DNA of 64,000 nucleotides from Azadirachta indica. Lineage: Eukaryota > Streptophyta > Magnoliopsida > Sapindales > Meliaceae. The notes beneath the pieces are model-generated. The model worked only from the letters and a program-made list of their open reading frames with translations. It had not been told where the DNA came from and ran no database searches. Position 1 is the stretch's first letter. Every line of letters begins with the position of its first letter. The stretch covers positions 11,099,475-11,163,474 of the forward strand of contig CM040441.1 in the NCBI GenBank assembly GCA_022749755.1. Direction: 5' to 3'. Positions 27,054-39,125 of this stretch are shown one piece after another. A program made the translations under genes and the position numbers.

Positions 27054-27602
27054 ATGACTTATTCTAAAAGCAGCCTTTTCCAGGCTTCAATTCTACCAGT
27101 GCTTCTGTTGTTGTTTGTTACCCCTTCATTTGCAGGGCTAAGTGTGAAGGTAACAGATAGTAAAGTTGTTGATATTTGTTCCAAGACCAAGAATCCTTCA
27201 TTCTGTCTGGCAGTTCTGAAATCAACTCCTGGAACTGGCACTGCAGATCTTCCAGGACTTGCCAAAATCATTCTTGACCTGGCTCGTTCTAATGCAACAA
27301 ACACTCAGAATCTGATCAAATCTTTGATCCCAAAAGCAACAGAACCTCGCCTAAAAGAGAGCTACACATCTTGCTCTGAGCATTATGACGGGGCCCTCGG
27401 TGATTTTGACGATGCAGATAAGGACTTGAAAGCCAGTGATCCCGCTAGTTTAAATATACACACTTCTGCTGCCTTGGATGAAGCCGGTAATTGTGAAGAT
27501 GAACTCGAGGGACTCAGACCTGAACCATCTGTTGTAAAGGGCAGTCAGGATTTGCAATCTATCTGTAGCATCGTTTTGGTTATCTCAAACCTTCTACTGT
27601 GA
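27054..27602 (+). CDS. Pectin methylesterase inhibitor / invertase inhibitor-like protein (intact)
   Basis: Intronless, 182 residues. A signal peptide (MTYSKSSLFQASILPVLLLL..., cleavage probably after SFA, ~27) directs secretion to the apoplast. The mature part is a PMEI-type domain with the first cysteine pair in DICSKTKNPSFC (C42, C51), the second at C107 (SYTSCSEHYD) and C147 (AGNCEDEL), and a fifth cysteine at C171 in LQSICSIVL. This pattern matches the family, whose members cap either pectin methylesterase or acid invertase; sequence alone does not say which. It is the only unbroken member of the local cluster. No strong TATA box was seen, unlike copies 1 and 2. Confidence 0.9.
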   Translation: MTYSKSSLFQASILPVLLLLFVTPSFAGLSVKVTDSKVVDICSKTKNPSFCLAVLKSTPGTGTADLPGLAKIILDLARSNATNTQNLIKSLIPKATEPRLKESYTSCSEHYDGALGDFDDADKDLKASDPASLNIHTSAALDEAGNCEDELEGLRPEPSVVKGSQDLQSICSIVLVISNLLL

Positions 27603-28461
27603 TGAACTGAATTTGCGTTTACACACAGTAGTAATTGAATTCCTGTAGCCTGATATTCCGATCAATAAAGTTACTCAACAGATTTAACATAAATTTAGTT
27701 TCCAGAATCTACAACTAAATTTGCGTGTCCATGGTGGCAGAATTATCTGATATACACTGTAAATGAACTAACAGTTGTGCCCATAAAACTGGCTCCAATA
27801 TAAAAACAAATAAATAGATTAACAAAATATAGATATCAAGCAAAGATCTTGGATTTTCTTTACTACAAGTCAATTCTGCTCCCATCAACTAAATACTAGA
27901 GGGTGCTGATAATCCAACATCATTCAACAACAGAGTTCAATTATCATCAAAAACCACTGCAAAAGATTCAATATCAAGGAGAAACAGACAGAGAATTAAA
28001 CATTCAAGATCCAAACCTGCAGCAGGAAGTTCGGATATTCTAGGGCTTGCCAGAATCACTACCGGCTTAAGACATTCTAATGCTACAAACAATCTTAATC
28101 TAATCCATTTAAGGTTTTGAAAATTTAGAGTTTTAGTTATCACTTATCTTTTGCTGCAAGAAAATCAGTATGTTGATACACTTTGGAGAATGCCAATACT
28201 GTGGTGACCTTTGACTTGGATCAATAATTGGTGTTCGCTATCAATAAGAAATGATAAAAAAATGTGGAGATAGAAAATAGAGTACAAATATGAGAGTATT
28301 CAAACTATCCTCTTTCCCATATCATTAAATTCAAATAGAGGTTTTCACAGCCATCAATATCACATTTCATACAAGTTCTCCAAATATTGTTCAAGAAAAT
28401 AAACAGTACACTGAAAGATAACAACATCAAGGATTATTGATCACTGCATTCATGATACAAT
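27603..28461. other. Spacer between PMEI cluster and HS1 gene
   Basis: Contains the PMEI 3' UTR, one PMEI relic (28014-28114), and HS1 3' UTR on the right. Otherwise AT-rich, with no other feature. Confidence 0.5.
28014..28114 (+). pseudogene. Relic fragment of a PMEI-like gene
   Basis: About 100 bp matches the middle of the intact gene around 27235-27335. The best frame reads roughly LARITTGLRHSNATNNLNLI beside LAKIILDLARSNATNTQNLI of the intact copy. No signal peptide, cysteines or ends remain, so this is a fourth, dead member of the array. Confidence 0.75.
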
Positions 28462-29717
28462 TCAGATGCGTACAGTAGTTGGTTTGTAGTCAATCACAAG
28501 AACTTTCTCCAAGCTGGGAAGGAACAAGTTTGCGAATTCAACATGTGCAGGATGAGATACATACTCTGCAACACCTTCCGTGCTCTCAAAGGTAGATTCA
28601 AAAATATGAGTGAAACCCTGATGCAGATTCTCAATGCTCACATCCTTGCCCCTGTTGCAACACGTAAAATGAGAAAAAATAATCAAGGTTTTAATCAACA
28701 AAATTCACCAGAATTTTCCAGGTTCTTAGAAATATGGCAAGAGCATCTTTTTTAATAAACAACTTGCAGAATTCAGCTACGTTTCTCCAATTAAGAGTAC
28801 ATTCCTTTTAACTGAAATCCACAGTTACAAGGTCCAGAAAATCTATTCTAATCTCCAAGGCACAACAAAAAAAGCCCCACCAATACAATCTCAGTTCCAA
28901 CAAAACAAAGTCTCATAAAAAATACTAAACATTTCAAATTTCATTTCATCAGACAAAACGCTAAACAAATTCACCTAGAACACCTAAATCCGAGAACAAA
29001 ATGAAAATTTACAACTTGGGCAGCGTTGATTTCTAAGATTGAAATTGTTTTCATTGTGTAATGATTCCAGAGTTACAAATTCCAGAAAATCCATTCCAAT
29101 TTCTCAAGCACTATTAAAAATGCCAAACAAAATCCCAATCCCAATTCCCAACGCAGCATAATTTCAGGAAAAACTAATAAAGACTTGAAATTTCATTTCA
29201 TCAGACTAAAAACTAAACAAATCACCTAGAACACCTAAACCCAAGAACAAAAATGAAAATTTAGAACATGAGCAGCATTTGATTTCTAAGATCGGAAATG
29301 TCCTTAAGTGCGATGAATCCACAGTTCAAAATTCCAGAAAATCTATCCCGGTCTCTCAAAACATTAAAAATTCAAACTAAATCTCAATCCTCAGAGTGTC
29401 ATAAAAAACTAAATACTCAAATTTCATTCCATCAGACACAAGACTATGCCACTTCACTCAGAACACCAAACCCAAAAACAATAGTGAAATTTACAACATG
29501 AGCAGCTTTGATTTCTCCGGAAAAAAAAAAAAAGAAAGAAAAGAAACCGGTGTTTTCGAGTGTGATTTTGCTATTACCATTGGAAAGATTTCATGGGTTT
29601 GATGAGATTGACAAGATTAGCATAACCTTTGATCAGTCCATCAATTTCTTCTTGCTTTATCCCCTCTTTGAATTTGGCCAGTAACACGTGCTTCACTACT
29701 CCTTTAGCTTCTTCCAT
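28462..29717 (-). CDS. Stress-responsive A/B-barrel (Dabb) domain protein, HS1-like
   Basis: Two exons on the minus strand, 29578-29717 and 28462-28651 (intron 28652-29577, GT-AG), giving 109 residues. The protein starts MEEAKGVVKHVLLAKFKEGI and continues GYANLVNLIKPMKSFQWGKD, HQGFTHIFESTFES, VAEYVSHPAHVEFANLFLPS and LEKVLVIDYKPTTVRI. This is the complete Dabb fold (dimeric ferredoxin-like barrel) and is very close to Arabidopsis HS1, a small heat-stable protein reported to have antimicrobial activity. No signal peptide, so cytosolic. The intron carries a triplicated repeat. A decayed paralogue lies at 31494-32212. Confidence 0.94.
28821..29520. repeat. Tandem triplication (~250 bp units) in the HS1 intron
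   Basis: Three consecutive units begin at 28821, 29069 and 29321, each opening with A(C/G)AGTT(A/C)...TCCAGAAAATC and sharing ATTTCATT(T/C)CATCAGAC, (C/A)AGAACACC and a GATTTCT end. Units 1 and 2 are 248 and 252 bp; unit 3 is cut at ~200 bp, close to the splice donor at 29577. Divergence between units suggests an old event. No coding potential. Confidence 0.85.
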
Positions 29718-30460
29718 TTCTCTGCTGTTCCGGGCCGTTTGTCGTTTCTTCTTCGACTACCGACGACGATTCCAACCAAAGCTATCTAGCGCTGACCGGG
29801 CAGATTAATTAACGGTTTCTAACAAATAGGTCCCTAAATTTTGAAAACATAACTAATAACAAACATATTTATCGTTTTCAATAAATATGATCCTAATAAT
29901 AATAGAGTAACAGTAACGTACCATAAGTTATAACATTATTAAACGTCATTACGTCAAGGACGTATCTGTTAAAATTGATCAAAGTACACCAGTATCTATT
30001 GTTTTGTCAAAATTTAAGGATTATTTTGTTGTTTTCCGTTAATTAATACAATAGGCATTTAAGTTATTAATTTACTAGAAAGAGTATTTTCAATCATTAT
30101 ATATAGTTTTATTTATTTATTTAATGTGGTTGTGGGATCCACGTTAATGTTAACGAATAATTATTGCACTAATTAGTAAGAATAATTTTAATCATATATT
30201 AAATAATAAACACACATTATTGAATAACGCTAAAATAATCTTTAAATATTATCATATCTACAGTGTTTTATACAGATTGTTATATATTTTCTTTCACTTT
30301 CTTACTAATCAAACAATGGTAAATCTTAAGAAAATAATGTAGTTAAAGTATAATTATCATCCAACAACATCCCAATTAAGAACATGATTGAAAATTTGAA
30401 ATTACGTACTAACCAAGAAATTAGACAGAAAAGTTGCAGAGAATTTCATCACCGCGCCAC
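29718..30460. other. HS1 promoter side and AT-rich spacer
   Basis: Bases just above 29717 are the HS1 5' UTR and promoter, with no clear TATA box. The remainder is AT-rich without recognised features up to the LINE fragment. Confidence 0.45.
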
Positions 30461-30463
30461 ATT

Positions 30464-31445
30464 TTTTTTTTGAAAGAAATATCCATTAATGGAAAGAAAG
30501 ATGCAATAAACCAATTGCCTCTGCTGGAAAAATTTTCAACCAAGTTACAGACTTTTGATGCTTTAAGGCAAACTTAGCTAATTTGTGGGCAACTAAATTG
30601 CAGATTCTTGAGACATGACACATTTCAAAATAATGCTTATCTTTGATGAGTTCCTAAGCATCTGAAATCACCCAATAAATTTCCTTCCTGCTTTCTTCTT
30701 TCCCAGTAACAAGTCTGGCCACATTTTTTGAATTTGTCTCTATAATTAGAGGAGTGAATCCCGTATCTTTAGCTATTTGAAGACCATATCTCAGAGCTTC
30801 CACTTCCATAAATTCTACATCACCCTGAAAGCAAGAGTTGCTAATAGTTGCTACCAAAATTTTCCCATTTTCATTTCTAATTACAGCTCCAAGACTTACC
30901 ATCATCCTTAACACATCTGTTGCAGCATCTGTATTAAGCTTAAAGCAGCCAGTTGGAGGTGGTGTCCAAGAGTCCTTCACTCCTTGTTTTGAGTTCAATT
31001 TGATCCCCCCATCACCTTATTGCACTAATCTACACAATTCTAGCATTGCTTCTGCTCTTGCCACAGTTCTAAGGGGGATGTCATAAACCTTTTCAAAGAA
31101 AGCCTTATTCCTAGCATGCCAAATCGACCACATAATTCCTGTTATCATCTCCAGCTCGGTCTGTTGACAGGATGAGATTGCAGCTTAAAACAAGCTAACC
31201 ATTGTTATCCCTGATCAAGTTCCAAAAGTTTGTGAGCTTCTAAACATTTTTTGCAAACTTGCAACTGCATAATGCATGAAATGTATCTTCACACTCCTCA
31301 AAACACCTAAAGCAACTAGATGCTTTAACCACATTTCTCTATTCCAAGTTCTTTGCTGAGGGCAGATAATTTGATAAAACTTTTCACACGAATACTCTAA
31401 CTTTCTTGGGCACTGTCATACCCCAAATCAGATTCCATCATTTTG
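30464..31445 (-). mobile_element. 5'-truncated LINE (non-LTR retrotransposon) fragment
   Basis: Read on the minus strand, a zf-RVT-like linker is followed by WSIWHARNKAFFEKVYDIPL (~31060-31130) and an RNase H-like domain (30654-30998: GCFKLNTDAATD, LGAVIRNENGKILVA, EVEALRYGLQIAKDTGF, IETNSKNVARLV). This order is typical of the 3' part of plant LINEs (RVT_3 family). The element ends with an A-tract on its own strand (T-run at 30464-30473), its probable poly(A) tail. Stop codons interrupt the linker and no reverse transcriptase remains, so it is dead. The left (5') break is near 31445, next to the HS1 pseudogene. Confidence 0.8.
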
Positions 31446-31493
31446 CAGGTTGAGAAGAACAACTAGGAATGTCTAGAAACTTAGACAACACTT

Positions 31494-32212
31494 TTCAGAA
31501 ATGAACAGTGGTGAATTTGTAATCGAACACAAGAAATTGGTCCTAAACAGCCAAGAACAAGTTTGAGAATTGAACATGAGCAGGATGCAAAGATATGTAC
31601 TCTGCAAGTCCTGTGTTTTCAAATGTTGATTCAAAGATATATAATATGTGTGAAACGTTGGTGCAAGTTCTCATTGCTCAGTGCTCACATCCTTTCTCCT
31701 TTTGCAACACGAAGAACAATTACAATATATATAGTCAAATTTCACTTAAATTTTTTGAGTTATGGGAAGTATATAAACAGAGTCTGTTTGAAATATTTAG
31801 ACATCTTAAGTAATAAATTATTGTCGCATACAATCACTAATCATTAAGTATAGACGTGTAAATAATTAGTAAATATTAATTATCAAGTAAAAAACATCAA
31901 GATTTACAAATAAATCTAAAAAAAAAGAACTATTTTAGAGCTTGAATTTTGGCAAATTAAAGCTTCCTATCAAATGAAATAACTAAATTTAAAAAATTCC
32001 CCCTACAAAATTGGTTCAAGAGAAAATCGATCCTGATAAGAGATCAAATTATAACTAGTTTATTCTTTTAGGATATTTTTTCATAAATGATCAAATATTA
32101 TATGATTAGTAAACAAACAGAGCATTACTTAAGAATAATTAGTGTAAACTAATTATTGGTGAAAAGATTTCATGATTTGAATGAGAGTGACAAGATGTGC
32201 ATAATCTTAGAC
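31494..32212 (-). pseudogene. Decayed HS1/Dabb paralogue
   Basis: 31494-31715 aligns along exon 2 of the intact HS1 gene (shared: GAACAAGTTTG, CATGAGCAGGATG-like, ATGTACTCTGCAA, TGCTCACATCC, TTTGCAACACG), and 32152-32212 aligns with the end of exon 1 (GAAAAGATTTCATG, GAGAGTGACAAGAT, GCATAATC). Frameshifting indels are present in exon 2. The first two thirds of exon 1 are missing: the Copia element at 32232 begins ~20 bp beyond the remaining homology. No coherent Dabb frame survives. The intron lacks the triplicated repeat of the intact gene. Confidence 0.8.
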
Positions 32213-32231
32213 AAGATTTAGTATAACAAAT

Positions 32232-32477
32232 TGTAGGTTTTTAGGACGAAAACATCTCTTCTACAATTTTTTCATAAGAAACAAGTACAATATATATAAA
32301 AGAGAAAAATCTCACATAGGAATTCCACCAAATCAAGGAATCCTACAATTAACAAATCTCTATGCTAGAAAATAGGAAACAGAAAGTTAATCATATCTAC
32401 AATAATTAATTCAAATTTTGTTTCCTAACTTATTTCTTCAGATTTTGTTTCCTAACTTATTTCTTAAAACTTTGACA
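32232..32477 (-). repeat. Copia 3' LTR
   Basis: On the element strand it runs TGTCAAAG...AAACCTACA. The canonical TG...CA ends are intact here, while the other LTR has a mutated end (TATA instead of TACA). Confidence 0.9.
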
Positions 32478-35400
32478 CCCCCCTCAAGTTGGAGCATAGA
32501 TATCTATCATGCCCAATTTGCTTACAAATTGCTCAAAAATATTTCTAAAAAGTCCTTTGGTGAAAATATCAATTATTTATTGTGTAGAAGGAACAAACGG
32601 CATACAAATAGCTCCACAATCAATCTTTTCCTTTATAAAGTGCTTGTCAATCTCCACATGTTTTGTGCGATCATGTTGTACTGGATTTTGTGTAATATTT
32701 ATAGCAGCTTTATTGTCACAATACAACTTCATTGGCATGATTATTGGGCAATTCTTCAAGAATTCTCCTTAACCAAAGCATCTCACACACTCCATTAGCC
32801 ATAGCCCTATATTCTGCCTCGGCACTACTCCTTGCAACGATATTATGTTTCTTACTTTGCCATGTGACCAAATTTTCCCAAACATATATACAATATTTTA
32901 ATGTAGATCTCCTGTCAATAACTGATCCCGCCCAATCTGCATCAGTGTATGCCTTTATGTTCGGTTGTGTAGTCTTCTTAAAAAGTAAACCCTTACTTGG
33001 TGAACTTTTTAAGTATCTAAGAATCCGATATACAGCTTCAAGATGCTTTTTATAGGGTGAATGCATAAACTGCCTTACTAAACTCACTACAAAAGCAATA
33101 TATGGTCGTGTATGTGATAAGTAAATCAACCTCCCTATCTACCTTTCCTATCGAGTTGTATTCACCGAATCACCTTCCTTGTCATCTCCAAGTTTTTAAT
33201 TGGGATCAATTAGAGTGTTAGCTAGCCTACAACCACTCATCCCAGTTTTTTTAAAGAGATCAAAAACATACTTCCATTGGAAGACAACAATCCTTTTCTT
33301 TAATCGAGCTACCTCCATGCCAAGGAAATACCTCAGAGGGCCTAAGTCCTTGATCTCAAATGTTGATGAGAGGGAAACCTTCAATCGATTCATCTTAAAT
33401 ACATCATCTCCAGTAAGAATTATATTATCTACATACACAATTAGTATAGCAATCTTTTCATCTTGTGAATGTCCAAAAAACATCGTATGATCACCTTACC
33501 CTTGGATATACCCTTGATTCTTAACAAACTGAGTAAATTTCTCGAACCAAGTTCTTAGTGACTGTTTTAACCTGTACAAGGACTTTTTTAGTTTACACGC
33601 CTTTGTGCCAAAATTTTTATTGAATCTTGGGGGTGTATCCATTGAGAAATGTATTTTTTATGTTTAACTATTGCAGTGGCCAGTCGAGGCTTACAGCAAG
33701 TGACGAAAGAACTTTTATAGAGTTTAACTTTGCTACTGGAGCAAATGTCTCCAAATAATCAATGCCATAGGTCTGAGTGAATCTCTTAGCTACCAATCGT
33801 GCTTTATGCCTTTCTAAAGAGCCATCAGACTTATACTTGATAATAAACACCCATTTGTACCCTACAAACGTCTTTCCTCTTGAAAGATCAACTAACTCTC
33901 ACGTGCCATTTTTTTCAAAAGCTTTTATCTCCTCAAAGATAGCCTCCTTCCACTTAGAAACTTTTATAGCATCCTGTACAGTATTAGGAATCTCCATACA
34001 AGACAATTGTGAAGTAAAAGCACGAAAAACAAGTGAAAGATTTTCATATGACACATTTTTGGATAAAGGGTGTTGGGTACAAAACCTCACGCCCTTTCAG
34101 ACAGCAATAGGAAGATTAAAATCATGAATATCAAAATTGGAACAAAACTCAAGTTCAGGATTAGTGAACTCAGAACTTAAAGATGAAGTAGGTTGGACAT
34201 AAGGTGAAGGATCAATGAGGACATTACCTGGAGGGTTCACGGATTCTGAGCAGTACAAAGGATTGGAAGACCCTTTCTTTTGAATTGTCCTCTGTCACGA
34301 GTAGACAATATCAAATGGTACTAATGCTGTAGCTTTTTTACCTGTTTCCCTTTTGTTAGTAATTATTAAACCATAAACATCATGACGTGGCATTGTAAGA
34401 AGGCCTACATTTTCAGTATCTAAAATACTTGACTCGCTTTCACGTTGTATAATAAAACTTAGATTTTCAGGTTGAATAATCAAGGTTGGGGAAGAATCAT
34501 TTAGTAAATCTACAATTTTGAATAAATCATAAAAATCCGAATCTTTATTTTGGTTCCCCTTCTAAAGATGAGGTAGGAAATAAGGATTTAATTCAAAAAA
34601 TGTAACATCCATGGTAATAAACATTTTCTTTGAAATGGGTTCAAAACATTTATATTCCTTTTAATTTAAAGCATAGCCAACAAACATACATTTTGTAGCT
34701 CGGGGTTCAAGTTTTTCTTGATTATAACTATGAATATGAACAAATGCAGTACAACCAAATATCTTTAATGGTAAAGAAAAAAAAAGTCTATTTGTAGAAA
34801 AAACTTATGAAAAATATCAAAAAGTGTTTTAAAGTTTAAGACCATATTAGGCATTCTATTTGTAAGGTATGTAGCGGTAAGTACAGCTTCACCTTAAAGA
34901 TATTTTGGTACCTGATTAGTAAAGAGTAATGTCCAAACTACTTCCAACAAGTATTTATTTTTTCTTTCAGCTAAACTATTTTGTTGCAAAATGTTAATAC
35001 AAGAGTTTTAATGGACAATTTCTTTGTCAAGAAAAAATTTGCCCAAAAAATTTTTGAAATATTCTCGACCATTATCATTCAGCAATATTTGAATATTTTT
35101 CTGAAATTGTGTTTGTACCATGATGTAAAAATTTTTGAAAATTGTTTCCGCTTCAGATTTTTCTTTCATCAAATAAACCCAACTTAATTTTGTGTGATTA
35201 TCAATAAAAGTCACAAACCATTTTTTGCCAAAATATGTAGATGTTTTACATGGACCCCAAATATCACTATGGATCAAAGTAAATGGTGTAGTTGGTTTGT
35301 AAGGTTGGGGAAAAAAAGATGCATGATGATGTTTAGCAAATTGAAAATTTTCACATTAAAAAGAAGATAGACTTTTATTCATAAATAAATTTGGAAACAA

Positions 35401-37017
35401 GTATTTTAAATACTGAAAGCTAGAATGGCCTAACTTAAAATGCCATAACATAATATCATTATCTTTGGAGACAGAAATAGAATTCAAGCAAAAACTTTGA
35501 CATCGTCTACTCAAATCAAGTCCATCATCAAAATAATGGAGGCCTTTTTTTCCTTAGTACTGTCAATCATCCTCCCTGTGGTCAAATCCTGAAACTCACA
35601 ATAAGAAGAGTAAAAATTAGCTTGACACTGATGATTAGAAGTAATTTTGCTAATGGACAACAGATTGCAAGACAAATTGGGAACATAAAGTAAATCGTGA
35701 AGGGTTATCAAAGAGATGAGTTTGATAGTTCCAATCCTGACAATTACCGAGAGTGAACCATCTACAATTTTAACCTTTTTATTGCCTGCACAAGGACTGT
35801 AAAAGGAAAACATTTAGAGCAATCAGTCATATAATCAATTGCACCAGAATCAATTATCCAAGAATGAATAGAATTAGGAACAACACCAAAAAATGCAGTG
35901 ACAAGAGAGTTACCCTTTAGAGCCAAAGAACAAGACGGAGTTAAGGACAATTTTGGAGATTCAAATAATTTATATATGTGCTCTAATTGCTCCTCGGCAA
36001 AAGGAACTGCATCCGAATTGGTAGAAGGCTCATGAGTCTCCTCAGTAGTGACTTGGTAGGCACGACCATCACGTTTGAATTTTGGCTTCCAATTTGTTGG
36101 TTTACCATGGAGCTTCCAACATGTCTCTCTCGTATAACACGATTTTTTGCAATAATCATACCACGACTTCTTACGCACATCATTGTCAGAATCACCACCT
36201 CTTGACACAAGAGCGGAACTCTCAGATTTAATGTTGAAACCAGGTTTAGTGTTGTGTAGCATGATTTTTCTCCTTGATTCCTCACGTCGAACCTTAGAAA
36301 ATACTTCCCTAATAGCAGGCAATGGCTTCTTTCCAAGAATACGACCTCGAACCTCATCTAAACTTCGATTAAGGCCGACTAAAAATATGTAAAGTTTATC
36401 GTTTTCCTCTTTCTTCTTGTAGTGAGCGTAATCGTTTGAATTCTCCCAAGCATTATCATAACACTGATCAAGTTCCTACCATAATGTTATCAATTCATTG
36501 TAATAAGTGGTAACATCATGATCATTCTGCTTAGATTTCCAAAGATGAGTTTTTAACTCAAAAATTTGAGAAGAATTCTCTAAATCTGAATAAAGATCTC
36601 GAACAGCCTCCCAGATATCTCGAACATCAGAAAAAAATAAGTGAGGTTTTCTAATCGCAAATTTCATAGAATAAATGAGTCAACCAATAACAAGAGAATT
36701 TTTCGAACTGCCATTTTTCCAGGTTTAGTTCACCAGTAGCAGGTTTGTAGATTTCTCCAGTCAAATGCCTAATTTTGCCTCTGCCATCAATCTCCAATTT
36801 TATGGACTGAGCCCATTCGAAATAGTTGTGCCCATTGAGTTTTGTACTTGTGAGAGAAAGGGCTGAATTTTGGGAATAATATTCAGCATGTACAAATGTG
36901 GAAGAAACAATATGGTTGATTTGAATGGTTTTAGAAGTACCAAAAGAACCGGAAGACCGACTTATATGACATTATTAGTAGAAGAATAGAGAAAAAGAGT
37001 ACTTGGCTCTGATACCA

Positions 37018-37281
37018 TATAGGTTTTTAGGATGAAAACATCTCTTTTATAATTTTTTCATAAGAAACAAGTACAATATATATTAAAGAGAAAAACCACA
37101 CATAGGAATTCCACCAAATCAGGGATTCCACCAAATCAGGGAATCCTACAATTAATAAATCTCTAAGGTAAAAAATAGGAAACAGAAAGCTAATCATATC
37201 TGCGATAATTAATTCAAATTTTATTTTCTTAATTTATTTCTTTAGATTTTATTTCCTAATTTATTTCTTAAAAATCTGACA
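37018..37281 (-). repeat. Copia 5' LTR
   Basis: Matches the 3' LTR but carries an extra ~17 bp: the block GGATTCCACCAAATCAG is doubled around 37119-37140. Many differences from the other LTR are C-to-T or G-to-A, as expected for methylated repeats. Confidence 0.9.
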
Positions 37282-37637
37282 CAAATATTTAACAGTGTTT
37301 GATCGATCAATTTAATAAAAATGAATACGCAAATATAATAAAGATATCAGTATATATGCAATAAATAATAATAATGTTAATAATATATAAAAACAAAAAC
37401 AATAAACCATAACATCCCCTTTAGTTATAGAGAATAATATCGTAGCATAAAGTTGGTAATTAATCGCCACTCTTAGGCCCAAAAAAAAAAAAAACACATA
37501 AATTGCCGAAATTACCATATCAAGCAACAAACTAATTTAACCTAGTTGACTACAAATTATTAGTTCATTCATAAATAGTTCAAAATATGGGCTTCCCCAC
37601 AAAAAATTAGAAGCCCTACTTCTTGAAAATTAATTAA
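37282..37637. other. Spacer between Copia element and GolS gene A
   Basis: AT-rich DNA that includes the GolS-A 3' UTR; an A-run lies at 37481-37494. Nothing else seen. Confidence 0.5.
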
Positions 37638-39125
37638 TTAAGCTGCAGATGGAGCTGTAGCAGGCTTAATTACATTGTCATCTTCTTCTTCATCAAGAAC
37701 CTGGATCAACGGTTCAAGTTTTGCCTGTTCATTAATGGAGAAATTCCAGTAATCCAAAGACTTATCCTCATAAATTTCCCACCATTTCCTCACCAGTATC
37801 TTTATGTCTTCCCTTTCCATGTTCTCTTCCTTACCCGTATACCTCCATGGCTTCGATCCCTTCAATTTTAGTTAAAAAAAAAAAAGTTAAAAACTCTCAG
37901 TTTCAACGACGATTTATATACAACATTGCGTACAAGAAAAAAAAAAAAACTGTACAACTTACAGCAGCACAGTAGTGAACAACTTTCAGTTTGTCAATTT
38001 CAACCTTCTCAGGATGACGCCAAAGCAAGGCTAAAACAAAATTGTATACGTGAGGAATGGGCTTGTAAACATTTCTGAAGAAACTGTTCAGAAAATCCTG
38101 CAACAATATTCGCAACAATTCAGCAAAATTCAGAACAGACAATTTCATTATATATGTTGCCAAAATACGGCATATTTTTTAATCCTACCTGCTCTGCAAA
38201 CGACGTGGGAGGTGTGATTTTGAGGGTCTCAAGCAGGTCAAAGTAGGTCAAAAGATTAGGCTCGTAGACAAACATCCCAGCGTTGAAGTAAGACGGCGGC
38301 GGCGGGGAGTCCATCGACGCCGGCCACGGCTGCTTTTCTGGGGACTGCTGGCAGTATCCGATCTTGTACTGCGGCGAGTTGCTCCATGTTTTCTCGCAGA
38401 AACAATCCATTGCGGCGTAGAAGAAGCCGTTTGGCAAGTCGAAGAGATGATCAATGTTGTCGAACACTTGTATATCGCCGTCCAAATATATCATCTTTTC
38501 ATACTCCACAAACTACGTAGATAATCAAACATTTAATAATCATTTTTATGCATGCATATATACTACTAAATTAAGTCTAGCTAGTAAACAGTTATAAAGA
38601 ATTTACAAAAAAAAATTGCATATATATTTTCACTTGTAAAACAGAAATTAATTAATTTGATACTAATAAGTGTTATTAGTCGACCGCTCTTTTGTTACGG
38701 TGTAAATCAATATAGTTTGGACAGCAAATCAGCGTTACAAATTATAGTATTTCATTTAGAGTAAGTTTGTACTTTAAAGATACCATAAAAAACGGTACTT
38801 TTTATGAAAAAAAAAAAGGATAAAATAAAGTCGATGGGATCTGATATTTTACCTCCCAAATACGAAGCTTGGAGTAGTTGATGACATAATAAGCCATAGC
38901 AAACTGGGTCTGGTTTTCCGGTGGGTAAACCGGCTGAATCTCACGGACAATGCAGCCCTGAGATCGGAGAATTTCACGGTGCTCCATCGGCACATCCGGC
39001 AAAATAGCCACCATAAGAGGGTATGCAGATTTAGCCTTCCTTAGACCCTTCGCTAAACCCACAACACCTTTCACGTAATCTCCATTGCCAGCCAAAAATG
39101 TAACGTATGCCCTATTAGCAGTCAT
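37638..39125 (-). CDS. Galactinol synthase A
   Basis: Four exons on the minus strand: 38853-39125, 38189-38512, 37963-38097, 37638-37859; 317 residues, all GT-AG. It starts MTANRAYVTFLAGNGDYVKG. The GT8 domain shows VAILPDVPMEHR, the metal-binding DGD (102-104) in MIYLDGDIQVFDNIDHLF, CFCEKTW, YFNAGMFVYEPNL, SFAEQDFLN and HYCAAGSKPWRYTG. The C-terminus is APSAA, the pentapeptide characteristic of galactinol synthases. The enzyme joins UDP-galactose to myo-inositol to make galactinol, the galactosyl donor for raffinose-family oligosaccharides that accumulate under cold, drought or heat; it is cytosolic. The tandem paralogue B is at 41447-43169, with pseudogene remnants between. An upstream in-frame ATG at 39146 exists, but family members start at MTANRAY-like positions. 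Confidence 0.96.

Larger units (their letters stand above)
32232..37281 (-). mobile_element. Copia-type LTR retrotransposon, complete but defective
   Basis: LTRs at 32232-32477 (246 bp) and 37018-37281 (264 bp), flanked by a perfect 5 bp duplication CAAAT (32227-32231 and 37282-37286). On the minus strand the 5' LTR is the right one, followed by the tRNA-Met binding site TGGTATCAGAGC (near 37006-37017). Before the left LTR is a purine tract TTGAGGGGGG. Order is Copia: gag (~36476-36700), a degenerate zinc knuckle (~36100-36170), protease motif WIIDSGA (~35850), integrase core (MIHSDIWGPC, ~35008-35277), reverse transcriptase (33196-33850), RNase H (32577-33129, YTDADWAG). Reading frames are broken repeatedly, and the RT active site reads YVDN instead of YVDD. 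About 9% LTR difference by eye (hand count ~23 of 246) suggests an old insertion. Confidence 0.95.
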
